Part shown: positions 8,779 to 16,759 of the stretch, in pieces
Position numbering within the stretch: position 1 is the stretch's first letter
Layout: each line of letters opens with the position of its first letter
Assembly: GCA_964580315.1 (NCBI GenBank)
Contig: CAZOKH010000008.1
Span: forward strand, 1 to 53,651
Direction: 5' to 3'
From: CAZOKH01 sp964580315
Lineage (GTDB): Bacteria > Chloroflexota > Anaerolineae > Anaerolineales > Anaerolineaceae
Length of the DNA stretch: 53,651 bases
Notes under the pieces: model-generated
Database searches by the model: none
What the model was told of the DNA's origin: nothing
The model's input: only the letters and a program-made list of their open reading frames with translations
Translations under genes and position numbers: made by a program

Positions 8779-11136
8779 TCAAGGATTTTCAGCCTGGAAA
8801 CTGGAAAAATACATTTTGACCACCTCTTCGGCGGGTTTGGCGCGAACAGAAGTGGAGACGGCCTGAGATTCAATGGCAGGATGATATCCTTCACTTACAA
8901 CTCCTGCAATCCATTCCCTGCTGTTGACAGCTCCCAGGAACGCAGCATAAAATTTTGCCTGAGACTGCATCAGTTGTTTTTCGCTCGTCCCGGATGGGAT
9001 GGATAACCCCAGGATGACCGGTTTGCCGGTATCTTCCATTGCTTTAAAAATCCCGTTATCCAGAATCTTTTTTACCTGTTTGACCATATCCTTATCGGTG
9101 ATATCAAACAACTTTTCAGTTCCATTGTATGAAACATAAATAAAATCCAACTGGTTGACAAATGCAGGAAAGTTCAAGGACGATTTGTAGGTTTCTGCCC
9201 AGATAATTTTTCCCTGAAAATTATCGCGAACCAATTGAACAGCTTCCATCCATTTGGTTTGATATAGGTCTTGCGGTATCCTGGACAATAAATCCGGTGA
9301 ATTTCGCAGAGGATCGGAAAGGATTATGGCTTCGGCGCCAGATCGCGATGCGACAATGGCATTGTGCACCAGGAAGGATTGGTAGCGATTGAACCATCTT
9401 TCCCACCATCCTGTGTCCGTTTCTTCAGGCAGCCATTTTTCCAGGCTTTTCATGCTGTAAACCACTTGCGGGTAAACGGCGATATGCAGCTTGTTGACTT
9501 TCGCCCAATCCGCCATCTGGTATTGGTCGAAGGTTAACGGATCGGATCCGGCGACTGGTTCCAGAACAGGGTGGTATAAATCATCAATTGTCCAGGTGGG
9601 AGTTAGAAATACCCAGTTGGCATGATCTTCCGTTAGATTTTTAAATCCATTATTGATAAATGGCTGCCAGCCTGGTATGTATTCTGAGGATAAAGCCACC
9701 CCGCGGACAAAACTGTCTGGACGCACTGTAATGGAGTCAATATCCAAATTTTTTTCCACGGATTCCGCTTCCGCCGATGACCAGTCATTCCACAGCGTTA
9801 AATCATCTTTAATTTCACCTTCCCTCTCTAGTGCAAACTTCTGAGGTGTGGATGCGAATGAATCATCGCACTGATCGTTTCGGCAGTAACGATATTCCAT
9901 CTCTTTGAACCATTCCAGAGGGCTGTAGAGCATGTACATCCAATTCCCACCGCCCAGAGACCACATAGGCAGGGGAGGCATCCAGATGAATGGCTTAAAC
10001 TGAATGGATATCGAATCGGTCGTGGGTGTGTTTGAAGGAACATGAACCAGAAAGGTCACTGGTGGTTTTGATCCAATGCTCCATTGCTCTACAGAATCTA
10101 CAATTTCGGCATCCTTAGTCGGGACAAGAATCTGACGAATGCGGTAATCGCCTTTTTGCGTGTGTTCGGCATTCCAAAAGCCATCTCCCAGACTGTACTT
10201 GTAACGCAAAATCATGCCTGCCGGCAAATCCAGCGTCAGATGATATTTCCCATTTTCGTCGCTAACCAAAAATGGAGCCCTGGCTGATGAAACACTCATC
10301 CCGGCGGCCTGATCTGATAACAAATTCCCCAGTGCATAAGTGTCGCCAATCAGACGAACAGGAAGGTTTTTCATATTACCGGGAACTGTCAGGTGAAAAG
10401 TAATTTTCACTTTTTCGCGTGGCGTTAAAAACACTTCCACTGGAGTGATGGCGCCATCTGCAATGACCACTTCTTGCTGAAAGGGAACATGCCATCCATT
10501 GATTTCCTGGATAACAATGCGGTGTTTTCCTGTTGGCAGGTTTTCCAGCACAAATACACCATTTGCTCCGCTGATCGTTTGCATGCCATTGATGGAGACC
10601 ATTGCATCTGCAATTGGTTGCTGGCTGCGGGCATCTTTGACCGTTCCAAATATTTTCCCTGTGGTTTGCGAGGTACTCATCTCTCCATCCCACGAAACAA
10701 CCTGGTCCAGATAAGTATTCAATCCGGGAATGAGGACGGTCCGATAACGGATCACCGATCCATCTGCACCGTGTTCGTACTGAACCGGTGAGCCCTCCAG
10801 TGAATAACGATACTTTACGACATCACCCAGTTGGAGCGGCATGTGTACCATGACATGCGCATCATCAATTCGTTTTGTTGCATAGCGTTGAGAATTGAAG
10901 GGTATGCCGGTAATTTCATCAACGACTTCAAAATGGACAGCTTTATTTTTGGGGGTGTTTTCCGGGATATTTGCAAGGAAAATTACTTCAGCCTGCGGGA
11001 GTGGAGTGGGTACCGGGGTAGCCTGGTTTAAATTTGATTCGGGTTGGGGGGCGACAGGCAAACATCCTGCCAGGAATGCCATGCAAATACATACAAAAAA
11101 GATGATGGACACCCTGCGGTCACGCGTTGATATCAT
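8779..11136 (-). CDS. Large modular lipoprotein with starch-binding-like repeats and a C-terminal TIM-barrel-like domain
   Basis: A 785-residue secreted lipoprotein: hydrophobic N-terminus with lipobox LAGC (Cys about residue 25) and a Pro/Thr/Gln-rich linker. Three related beta-sandwich modules follow, each with an aromatic KYRYSL-like strand (VKYRYSLEGS, RYKYSLGDGFWN, MEYRYCRNDQ), which resembles the carbohydrate-binding CBM20-type or E-set fold. One carboxypeptidase-regulatory-like module (IFGTVKDARSQQPIADAMV) sits between the first two. The last 300 residues look like a glycoside-hydrolase-type alpha/beta barrel (WVFLTPTW, HIAVYPQVVYS, FIYVSYNG, PVILGLSIPSG). Surface-exposed polysaccharide binding or hydrolysis is the most likely role. 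I do not recognise a named family, and the catalytic acids cannot be assigned with confidence. Confidence 0.65.
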   Translation of the reverse strand: MISTRDRRVSIIFFVCICMAFLAGCLPVAPQPESNLNQATPVPTPLPQAEVIFLANIPENTPKNKAVHFEVVDEITGIPFNSQRYATKRIDDAHVMVHMPLQLGDVVKYRYSLEGSPVQYEHGADGSVIRYRTVLIPGLNTYLDQVVSWDGEMSTSQTTGKIFGTVKDARSQQPIADAMVSINGMQTISGANGVFVLENLPTGKHRIVIQEINGWHVPFQQEVVIADGAITPVEVFLTPREKVKITFHLTVPGNMKNLPVRLIGDTYALGNLLSDQAAGMSVSSARAPFLVSDENGKYHLTLDLPAGMILRYKYSLGDGFWNAEHTQKGDYRIRQILVPTKDAEIVDSVEQWSIGSKPPVTFLVHVPSNTPTTDSISIQFKPFIWMPPLPMWSLGGGNWMYMLYSPLEWFKEMEYRYCRNDQCDDSFASTPQKFALEREGEIKDDLTLWNDWSSAEAESVEKNLDIDSITVRPDSFVRGVALSSEYIPGWQPFINNGFKNLTEDHANWVFLTPTWTIDDLYHPVLEPVAGSDPLTFDQYQMADWAKVNKLHIAVYPQVVYSMKSLEKWLPEETDTGWWERWFNRYQSFLVHNAIVASRSGAEAIILSDPLRNSPDLLSRIPQDLYQTKWMEAVQLVRDNFQGKIIWAETYKSSLNFPAFVNQLDFIYVSYNGTEKLFDITDKDMVKQVKKILDNGIFKAMEDTGKPVILGLSIPSGTSEKQLMQSQAKFYAAFLGAVNSREWIAGVVSEGYHPAIESQAVSTSVRAKPAEEVVKMYFSSFQAENP

Positions 11137-11161
11137 ATCGATCTAGGAATTATTTGCGTTA

Positions 11162-11617
11162 CTATTCAAGAGTAGGTGAATTTCGATCTATTTTTTGTAT
11201 AGCCTGCAGAATTTCGTTTTGTTTGGCAGCCAGGCTGCCCAACACACCATTTACAAAACGGGGCGTGCTGTCTGAGCCAAAGTCTTTCGCCAGTTCAATT
11301 GCCTCGTTGATAGCCACTTTCACCGGCGTACACTCAGCCACTGCAAATTCCCACAACGCCATGCGGAGTATGTTGCGGTCAATGATTGCAACCTGATCTA
11401 AAGGCCACTCAGGGGCATGCTGAGCAATGATGTTATCCAATGAATTGATGAGTGGATAGACTCCAAAGATAATCTCGCGCGAGAATTCTTCCAGGCCCCC
11501 ATTAAGCGGCGCTTCTTCCAGGCGTTGAACCAAGACATCTCCAGGAAGATGTCCCGCTATATCGACTTCGTAAAGTACTTGCAAGGCAACACTGCGTGCC
11601 TTTGTTCTGGATTTCAT
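11162..11617 (-). CDS. nusB: Transcription antitermination factor NusB
   Basis: A 151-residue all-helical RNA-binding protein that, with NusE (S10), binds boxA RNA and promotes antitermination in rRNA operons. The N-terminus KARSVALQVLYEVDIAG and the C-terminal pattern VKVAINEAIELAKDFG and FVNGVLGSLA are diagnostic of NusB, and the length is normal. It follows the Asp23-family gene by 5 nt, so the two are cotranscribed. The same pairing (yqhY-nusB) is common in Firmicutes. Confidence 0.95.
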   Translation of the reverse strand: MKSRTKARSVALQVLYEVDIAGHLPGDVLVQRLEEAPLNGGLEEFSREIIFGVYPLINSLDNIIAQHAPEWPLDQVAIIDRNILRMALWEFAVAECTPVKVAINEAIELAKDFGSDSTPRFVNGVLGSLAAKQNEILQAIQKIDRNSPTLE

Positions 11618-11622
11618 CAGTT

Positions 11623-11982
11623 TTAAGTAGCCGTCTCCAATTGTTGGTAATCCATGTCTTCGACGTGAATATTAATTTTCCCAACTTCCATGCCGACCAT
11701 TTCTGAAACTGCGCGTGCAATGCGCTGTTGGATTGTGCGGCAAACATTGCGAACATTTACGTCGCCCTTTAAAACAACGTAAAGGTCGGTATAAACCGTG
11801 TTATTTTCAACCAGTATCCTCACTCCCTCATTAGCGCCGCGCGAAAACAGGCGGTTCAGTCCCCCGGGAATGGGGTACAGCCGGCTTACACCCTGAACAC
11901 CCAGGGCGGTTAATCGCGCAATTGTCACCAGTACATCTGGGGCGATCGTAGTTTTTCCCATGGTAGATGGATTTTCTTTCAT
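11623..11982 (-). CDS. Asp23/Gls24 family envelope-stress protein
   Basis: A 119-residue protein with the Asp23 fold: KTTIAPDVLVTIARLTALGVQGVSRL at the N-terminus, an INIHVEDM strand near the end, and a central VYTDLYVVLKGDVNVRNVCRTIQQRI segment. Members (Asp23, Gls24, AmaP partners, YqhY) sit at or near the membrane. YqhY modulates acetyl-CoA carboxylase or growth in Bacillus; molecular activity is not settled. Start ATG 11982 has a GGAG site 5 nt upstream. A TATAAT-like -10 lies about 30 nt further up, making this the first gene of an operon with nusB. Confidence 0.88.
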   Translation of the reverse strand: MKENPSTMGKTTIAPDVLVTIARLTALGVQGVSRLYPIPGGLNRLFSRGANEGVRILVENNTVYTDLYVVLKGDVNVRNVCRTIQQRIARAVSEMVGMEVGKINIHVEDMDYQQLETAT

Positions 11983-12009
11983 GTCATCTCCAATTTCATA
12001 TTGTTATTG

Positions 12010-12015
12010 ATTATA
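12010..12015 (-). promoter_or_regulatory. Putative -10 element of the asp23-nusB operon
   Basis: The minus strand reads TATAAT here, 28 nt before the ATG at 11982. The -35 position has no good match. A TTGACA is present on the same strand further upstream, but the spacing of about 27 nt is too long for a standard promoter. Confidence 0.4.
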
Positions 12016-12049
12016 ACCCGAAAGATCATAAAAGATACAGTTTGTCAAT

Positions 12050-13312
12050 TTAGAAATTGACCAGGGGAGTGGTATGGATTGCATGCGGCATGACCGCCAG
12101 AGAGTCAATGGGGGGCAACATGTCAATGGCATTTTGAAATGCAGCCTGAACATCATTTGCCGGAATGAGAAATAACCCGCGCACAAAATCTGGAGACATT
12201 TCTGAAACCATGATGACTTTAATCCGAATCAACTCACGCGCAAACTGGAAAGCCTTGTGCGGGCCAATTTGGAAACCCTCCCGTTCAAATTTTGGAAAAA
12301 CATCCCTTGGATTCTCAATGTCTCTGATGAAGTCCTCAAATCCTTTGCTGCCGCTGCCTTCCGGGCAGGCTGCCGCTAAAATAACCACACCTCCGTCTCG
12401 CGTGATCATTGAAGCCTGGGTAAGCGCTTTTTGCGATTGATAAAGGTTGATATCTTTCGGATGACCTCCCACGGAAGCAATCACCAGATCATATTTTTGT
12501 GAAACCTCAACCTGGCAAACCTTTTGGGTGATGGGTATCCCATTCAACATCACCTCAAGCGGCTTCCCGGCAAGCACATGGATAATTTTGCCGTTGCCAT
12601 TCAACACGGTATTCAACGCCAGGTGAACTCCCATCAGTTTGCCAATTTCTTCCACGTCCTGGCGCATTGGATTCTCGGCAAATAAACCGGTGCGTGCCTG
12701 GGGATGGGTCAGCATGGCATGATTTTGGTTAATCGTGCTTCTACCAGCCAGCCCAATGGCTGCGCTCTTCACGCCGCCCGAAAACCCCATGAAGTGATGG
12801 GGTTCAATATTTCCCACCACAATTTTCAAGTCTGATTCATAAAACGCTTTATTGCATAGAACACTTGTTCCTGTTTCGGTCTTTCCCAACGCAATCAGGT
12901 TCTCCAGTTGGTCACAATCATGGCTAACCACAACATAGTCAAGGAGGATTTCTTCAGGTAAGACCAGGTGAAATTCATCCGGCGTCATGGGGAGGTGGGT
13001 GCCAGTGGCTATAAAAAATGTAATTGAACTTTTTGAAATACCAAGCGATGCCAGTTTTCTGAGGAGTGGGGGAATGAGAATTGAATTCGGGACCGGCCTG
13101 GTTTTGTCATTGATGGCAATTGCCACCGAGCGTGCGTTTTGAAATGCCGAAAAATTGAATTCACCTATAGGATTTTCCAGCGCCTGCGCAACCAGCGTAT
13201 CAGGATGTTCATGAGCGGGTATTTCATTGGGAAGTATCAATGCAGGTCTCATCTGGTGTGGAATTTCCAGGCTTTGCACGGTTTTTCCATAGGGTAAATC
13301 GAATCTTTGCAT
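12050..13312 (-). CDS. larA: LarA-type nickel-dependent racemase
   Basis: A 420-residue LarA-family protein. Lactate racemase LarA uses a nickel-pincer nucleotide cofactor bound covalently to a lysine. The four key residues of Lactiplantibacillus LarA (His108, His174, Lys184, His200) have counterparts at His106 (GTHLPMT), His172 and Lys182 (EPHHFMGFSGGVK) and His198 (NQNH). The relative spacing is identical, so the site is intact. DKTRP at about residue 69 is also conserved. The usual PGLAG after the lysine reads IGLAG. LarB, LarC and LarE, needed to build the cofactor, are not in the window. LarA homologues act on several 2-hydroxy acids, so lactate specificity is not proven. No ribosome binding site precedes ATG 13312. 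Confidence 0.85.
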   Translation of the reverse strand: MQRFDLPYGKTVQSLEIPHQMRPALILPNEIPAHEHPDTLVAQALENPIGEFNFSAFQNARSVAIAINDKTRPVPNSILIPPLLRKLASLGISKSSITFFIATGTHLPMTPDEFHLVLPEEILLDYVVVSHDCDQLENLIALGKTETGTSVLCNKAFYESDLKIVVGNIEPHHFMGFSGGVKSAAIGLAGRSTINQNHAMLTHPQARTGLFAENPMRQDVEEIGKLMGVHLALNTVLNGNGKIIHVLAGKPLEVMLNGIPITQKVCQVEVSQKYDLVIASVGGHPKDINLYQSQKALTQASMITRDGGVVILAAACPEGSGSKGFEDFIRDIENPRDVFPKFEREGFQIGPHKAFQFARELIRIKVIMVSEMSPDFVRGLFLIPANDVQAAFQNAIDMLPPIDSLAVMPHAIHTTPLVNF

Positions 13313-13558
13313 AAAAAGGCAACCTTTAACTCTGTCGTTTTAAAACATCTTTTACCACCACAATTTTACCGTCTGAACTGGATATTAGGGCGGTATAGGA
13401 ACAATCAACCAATCCTTTGCCTCAAATAGATAACTCGGCAGTGGGGGAGAATGACATCTTTGTTTAACAAATTGGTGTTGTGCTATTTATGTTTATTCTT
13501 ATAAAGCCCTATTTTTTAAATTCGGTTCTCCATTGTTTTGCCTTATCCAGGCAACCAC

Positions 13559-13587
13559 TTGAAAAAAGGGAGATTAGTGGATATAAT
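13559..13587 (+). promoter_or_regulatory. Strong sigma70-type promoter
   Basis: TTGAAA at 13559-13564 and an exact TATAAT at 13582-13587 are separated by 17 bp. The predicted start is about 13594, giving a leader of roughly 140 nt before the recombinase ATG at 13732. Confidence 0.6.
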
Positions 13588-13593
13588 AAATTC

Positions 13594-13704
13594 ATGCTTT
13601 TGATAAGTATCATTATCACTAACATAATTAAAGTCATTCACACAGTGAATTTGAAGCAAGAAGTTGTTCTTATGAGGCTCTACTCAGTTGCCAAAATGCG
13701 CTGA
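13594..13704 (+). CDS. Possible 36-residue leaderless small ORF upstream of the recombinase
   Basis: The ATG coincides with the predicted transcription start of the promoter at 13559-13587. The product begins with a hydrophobic stretch (MLLISIIITNIIKVI) and ends at a TGA 27 nt before the recombinase start. There is no ribosome binding site and no recognisable family, and codon use in 111 bases is uninformative. It could be a leader peptide or chance. Confidence 0.15.
   Translation: MLLISIIITNIIKVIHTVNLKQEVVLMRLYSVAKMR
13601..13618. promoter_or_regulatory. Operator-like imperfect palindrome downstream of the promoter
   Basis: The 18-bp site has 6-bp arms TGATAA and TTATCA, at about +8 to +25. 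Its right part, ATCATTATC, equals the right part of the Escherichia coli Fur-box consensus. A repressor bound here would block early elongation. The regulator is unknown. Confidence 0.3.
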
Positions 13705-13731
13705 CTATATGCAAATAAAGGTGTTACCACG

Positions 13732-14763
13732 ATGACTGTGCCTGCTGGATACCCCGGAAATTTCACGCAAACTATTAATCAAGTTGTATTATCCTACCTC
13801 AATACAGTTGAATTAGCGCGCTCTGCAAATACTGCGCGCACCTACAGCAATGCGCTGAGTGTTTTTCTGGCTGTTCTAAATGACCACGGGCTCAAAATAG
13901 ACGAAACTCCCATTCAAGAACTTGGAGAAGATTCGGTTGCCTGGATGATCAGCGCCCTGAAAGATTATTCTGCAACCACTGAAAGGCTCTATCTGACTGC
14001 CACAGCCGGCTTTTTTGAGTACGTGTCTGCCGAAAACCTGTCGCAGGTAAACTTGCCCCGCATCCGCATGTTAATTCACCAGCGCGCCCGCCGGCCGGGT
14101 CAACGACTGCCGCAATTTCCCAAAGACAACATCGAATTGGTGCTGGAATATGCCGACACATTGGCCAGCAAACCAGTTGAAAGCCCTGAAGTTCGCTTGC
14201 GCAATTTGCGCGACCGTGCATTCCTGATCATCCTGGCCGACACCGGGCTGCGCGTGCATGAGGCCTGCAACATGCGCCGCGGCGATCTGGAATGGAACGA
14301 AGGCCGTGCGATCATTATTGGAAAAGGCAACCGGCAGGCAGTTGTGCGGTTTTCAAGACGTGCACAAATCGCTCTGCGTGATTACTTCGCAGCCCGCGCG
14401 CCAATTGATGGCGCTTCTGGAAGACCCCTCAGCTCTTTGCCGCTTTTTGCGCGGCATGATCGCGGAGCCGGGAAAAAAATCAAACCAATCACAACCGCCA
14501 CCGGCCGAAACATTGTAAATGAACGCACCATCGAAGCCCTGGGACCGTCGGCCGAAGGTCACATTACCCCCCACTCGTTCAGGCATTATTTTGTAACACG
14601 TGTCTTGCAAAGTTCCGGCAACTTGAAACTGGCGCAGGAATTGGCCAGGCACAAAAATATTGCCGTCACACAACGCTATGCGCATTTGTCTGACAATGAA
14701 CTTGACCAGGGCTACTGGAAAGTATTCGAAGAAGACCAATCTGAGCAGGAAAAATCGGTATAA
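13732..14763 (+). CDS. Tyrosine recombinase / site-specific integrase (XerC/D-like)
   Basis: A 343-residue recombinase with an N-terminal SAM-like core-binding domain (about residues 10-110) and a C-terminal catalytic domain. All six catalytic positions are present: Arg174 (TGLRVHEA), Lys198 (GKGNRQ), His281 and Arg284 (HSFRHYF), His307 (ARHKNIAVTQ) and Tyr316 (RYAHLS). The enzyme cuts and rejoins DNA through a 3'-phosphotyrosine. Domain order and size match Xer chromosome-dimer resolvases and simple integrases. No excisionase, phage genes or attachment repeats surround it, which favours a resident Xer-like role over a mobile element, but this is not decisive. An AGGTG site precedes ATG 13732. 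A strong promoter lies about 140 nt upstream. Confidence 0.88.
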   Translation: MTVPAGYPGNFTQTINQVVLSYLNTVELARSANTARTYSNALSVFLAVLNDHGLKIDETPIQELGEDSVAWMISALKDYSATTERLYLTATAGFFEYVSAENLSQVNLPRIRMLIHQRARRPGQRLPQFPKDNIELVLEYADTLASKPVESPEVRLRNLRDRAFLIILADTGLRVHEACNMRRGDLEWNEGRAIIIGKGNRQAVVRFSRRAQIALRDYFAARAPIDGASGRPLSSLPLFARHDRGAGKKIKPITTATGRNIVNERTIEALGPSAEGHITPHSFRHYFVTRVLQSSGNLKLAQELARHKNIAVTQRYAHLSDNELDQGYWKVFEEDQSEQEKSV

Positions 14764-14821
14764 TGATGATTAAGCTTGAACTCGTCGTTTGGTCAAATAG
14801 AACAATCGAGGGAGCTAAAAA

Positions 14822-15859
14822 ATGAACAAGTTCAAATGGAAATTGGTTGTTGCCTTTCTTTTGATCCTACTGTCAGCCTGCAACACCCCTGCACAAGATC
14901 AAACATCTCAAAACGTTGGCGCACAATCCACCCCGGCCAAAACGCTGCAACCCCCTGAAATCATAAAAGAAACTCAAAATACCGAAGAAGCGCTGGAAGA
15001 AACACCGGAAACAGCAGAATTGGTTCCCACCCCGCAGGGCACAATTCAGGCTGTTATTTCCACGGGATATCTCAATTTGCGGTCCGGCCCGGGCGTTGCT
15101 TTCACCTTCCTGGGATCATATCCCAACGAAACCGAAATCAAAGTTCTGGGACGAGCGCCGGGAAGCGAATGGCTGCGCGTTGAACTGCAGGATGGAAAAA
15201 CGGGTTGGATGTCGGCTGCTTATCTCACACTTCAGGGTGATATCAAACAGATCCCACTGGCAGCCGTGACAGAAGCCCAGGTGGTTACCGGAAAAATTAT
15301 CGATTCCAGTGGAGAGCCAATTGAAGGAATTCAGCTCGCCCTGGGACAGAATTATTTCGCTCCAGAATTTCAAATCGCCACAATCAGTGATGAAAACGGC
15401 GAATTTTTCATCTTTCTTCCGTCCCAGGCCGTTGGAGCAGCCAACATTCAAATAATTGGCATTAACTGCCAGAGTAAAATTGTTAATTCCAATTGCAATC
15501 TTGAGACGCATTTCATCTACAATGAATTCGTTGAAACAACCCTGCCCTCTCAACACCCCATCTTGTTTCTCTACGAAAAAGCAACTGCAAAAATTGAAGG
15601 TGTTGTCACAGATGCCGATGGGAAACCGGTAAGCATTCGGGTGGATGCGCGCAGAACAGACGGCGCCCGCTCCTTTACAGTCTCTGACAGCCTGGGAAAA
15701 TTCTCGCTGCCCGCAGGACAGGGAATTTGGCAGGTAAGAACAATACTATACGAACCTGTGCGCGAAGGTGAAGCTGTTATTGTTAATATCACACCTTCAG
15801 AACCCTCCCCCGAATCGGTCACCCTGGCGCCTCCGGCGCAAACTGAAGAGCAAGATTAA
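14822..15859 (+). CDS. Lipoprotein with bacterial SH3 domain and carboxypeptidase-regulatory-like modules
   Basis: A 345-residue secreted lipoprotein. The signal peptide ends with lipobox LLSAC (Cys about residue 20), followed by a Thr/Glu/Pro-rich spacer. Residues about 75-140 form an SH3b domain (GYLNLRSGPGVAFTFLGSYP to WLRVELQDGKTGWM), which commonly binds peptidoglycan or glycans. Two carboxypeptidase-regulatory-like beta-sandwich repeats follow (VTGKIIDSSGEPIEGIQLAL and IEGVVTDADGKPVSIRVDA). The likely site is the outer face of the membrane or the wall. No enzymatic domain is visible. Start ATG 14822 has a GGGAG site and follows the recombinase gene by 58 nt. Confidence 0.8.
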   Translation: MNKFKWKLVVAFLLILLSACNTPAQDQTSQNVGAQSTPAKTLQPPEIIKETQNTEEALEETPETAELVPTPQGTIQAVISTGYLNLRSGPGVAFTFLGSYPNETEIKVLGRAPGSEWLRVELQDGKTGWMSAAYLTLQGDIKQIPLAAVTEAQVVTGKIIDSSGEPIEGIQLALGQNYFAPEFQIATISDENGEFFIFLPSQAVGAANIQIIGINCQSKIVNSNCNLETHFIYNEFVETTLPSQHPILFLYEKATAKIEGVVTDADGKPVSIRVDARRTDGARSFTVSDSLGKFSLPAGQGIWQVRTILYEPVREGEAVIVNITPSEPSPESVTLAPPAQTEEQD

Positions 15860-15900
15860 GAACAAAAACGATTTTTCAACACAGGAACCAGTTAATTTGT

Positions 15901-15925
15901 TATAATGTTGTCTATGGATGTCTAT
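15901..15925 (+). promoter_or_regulatory. -10 element and tandem operator-like repeat of the GntR gene
   Basis: An exact TATAAT lies at 15901-15906. Directly after it are two copies of TGTCTAT (15909-15915 and 15919-15925), 10 bp apart, so they face the same side of the helix. HutC/UTRA-type GntR regulators recognise half-sites of the form GTnTA, which GTCTA fits. The position overlapping the transcription start suggests autorepression. Confidence 0.45.
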
Positions 15926-15950
15926 AAATCTCATGTAAGGGAAGTGTGAA

Positions 15951-16736
15951 ATGGACAGACCATCTCTCGATCGTAATTCCCCTGTTCCGGTTTACATCCA
16001 GTTAGCCGAGTGGTTTCGCGAAAAAATTACCAACCAGGAATGGGCGGTTAATTTCAAATTGGATTCAGAAATTGAGCTCGCCGATCAATTGGAATTGAGC
16101 AGAGGAACCGTTCGAAAAGCCGTGGAAGAATTGATTTCTGAAGGATTGCTAATTCGCAGCCACGGCCGCGGCACATTTGTCTCTGATGCTGAAAGTATTG
16201 GACATACTTTGGCCACGGAGCTGGTGGGAACATCGGAAGAACTGATCGAAAAAGGGATCAACTACGAAACCATTGTCCTCACCCAGCGGGTCGCAATCCC
16301 ACAACCACGCATTGCACAGCACCTTTCGCTCCCACCAGAAAAACGGGTTTTATTTCTCGAACGCGTCAGAAAAGTCCAAAATCAATCCTTGATCTACCTC
16401 CACAATTACGTCAATTACCAGTTTTGCGTTGGAATAGAAAAAATCGACTTTTCCAAAATGCGCCTCTTCGAGGCGCTGGAGAACGAATTCCACTTGTCTT
16501 TGAAATGGGGACGCCGTACGTTTGAAGCACGTTTGTGCCCCAAAATCATCGCAGAACGTTTGGGGGTTGAAACCGGTTCCGCTGTCATGTATCTGGAGCA
16601 AATTGTTTACCTGGCAGACGGCAAACCGATTGAAATATCTGACGTCTGGTTTAGAGGCGATCGGTTTAAGTTAAGTATTGACCTTAAGCGCAAAGGCAGT
16701 CACAACTTTGACCCCGTCCATATCGAACTAAAATAA
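15951..16736 (+). CDS. GntR-family regulator, HutC/UTRA subfamily
   Basis: A 261-residue transcription factor. Residues about 12-78 are the winged helix (PVYIQLAEWFREKI, LADQLELSRGTVRKAVEELISEGLL, HGRGTFV). Residues about 95-240 are the UTRA ligand-binding domain (VLFLERVRKVQNQSLIYLHNYVN, SAVMYLEQIVYLADGKPIEISDVWFRGD). It lies 23 nt before two methyltransferase genes and a corrinoid protein gene on the same strand, so it is probably their local regulator. The ligand is presumably the methylated substrate or a product. A tandem TGTCTAT repeat at its own promoter suggests autoregulation. Confidence 0.9.
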   Translation: MDRPSLDRNSPVPVYIQLAEWFREKITNQEWAVNFKLDSEIELADQLELSRGTVRKAVEELISEGLLIRSHGRGTFVSDAESIGHTLATELVGTSEELIEKGINYETIVLTQRVAIPQPRIAQHLSLPPEKRVLFLERVRKVQNQSLIYLHNYVNYQFCVGIEKIDFSKMRLFEALENEFHLSLKWGRRTFEARLCPKIIAERLGVETGSAVMYLEQIVYLADGKPIEISDVWFRGDRFKLSIDLKRKGSHNFDPVHIELK

Positions 16737-16759
16737 AAATAATAGGACATTGAACCAGC

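Larger units (their letters stand above)
13313..13731. other. 419-bp intergenic region between larA and the tyrosine recombinase
   Basis: It separates divergent genes. The right half holds a good sigma70-type promoter, a palindromic operator-like site and a possible small ORF (listed separately). The left half (13313-13555), next to larA, has no recognisable RNA gene, repeat or conserved coding sequence; no promoter for larA could be picked out. Confidence 0.6.

Noticed and set aside
13480..13704. 74-codon frame starting at GTG 13480
   Set aside because: It runs through the predicted promoter, has no ribosome binding site and resembles no family; only the part after 13594 is kept as a low-confidence candidate.
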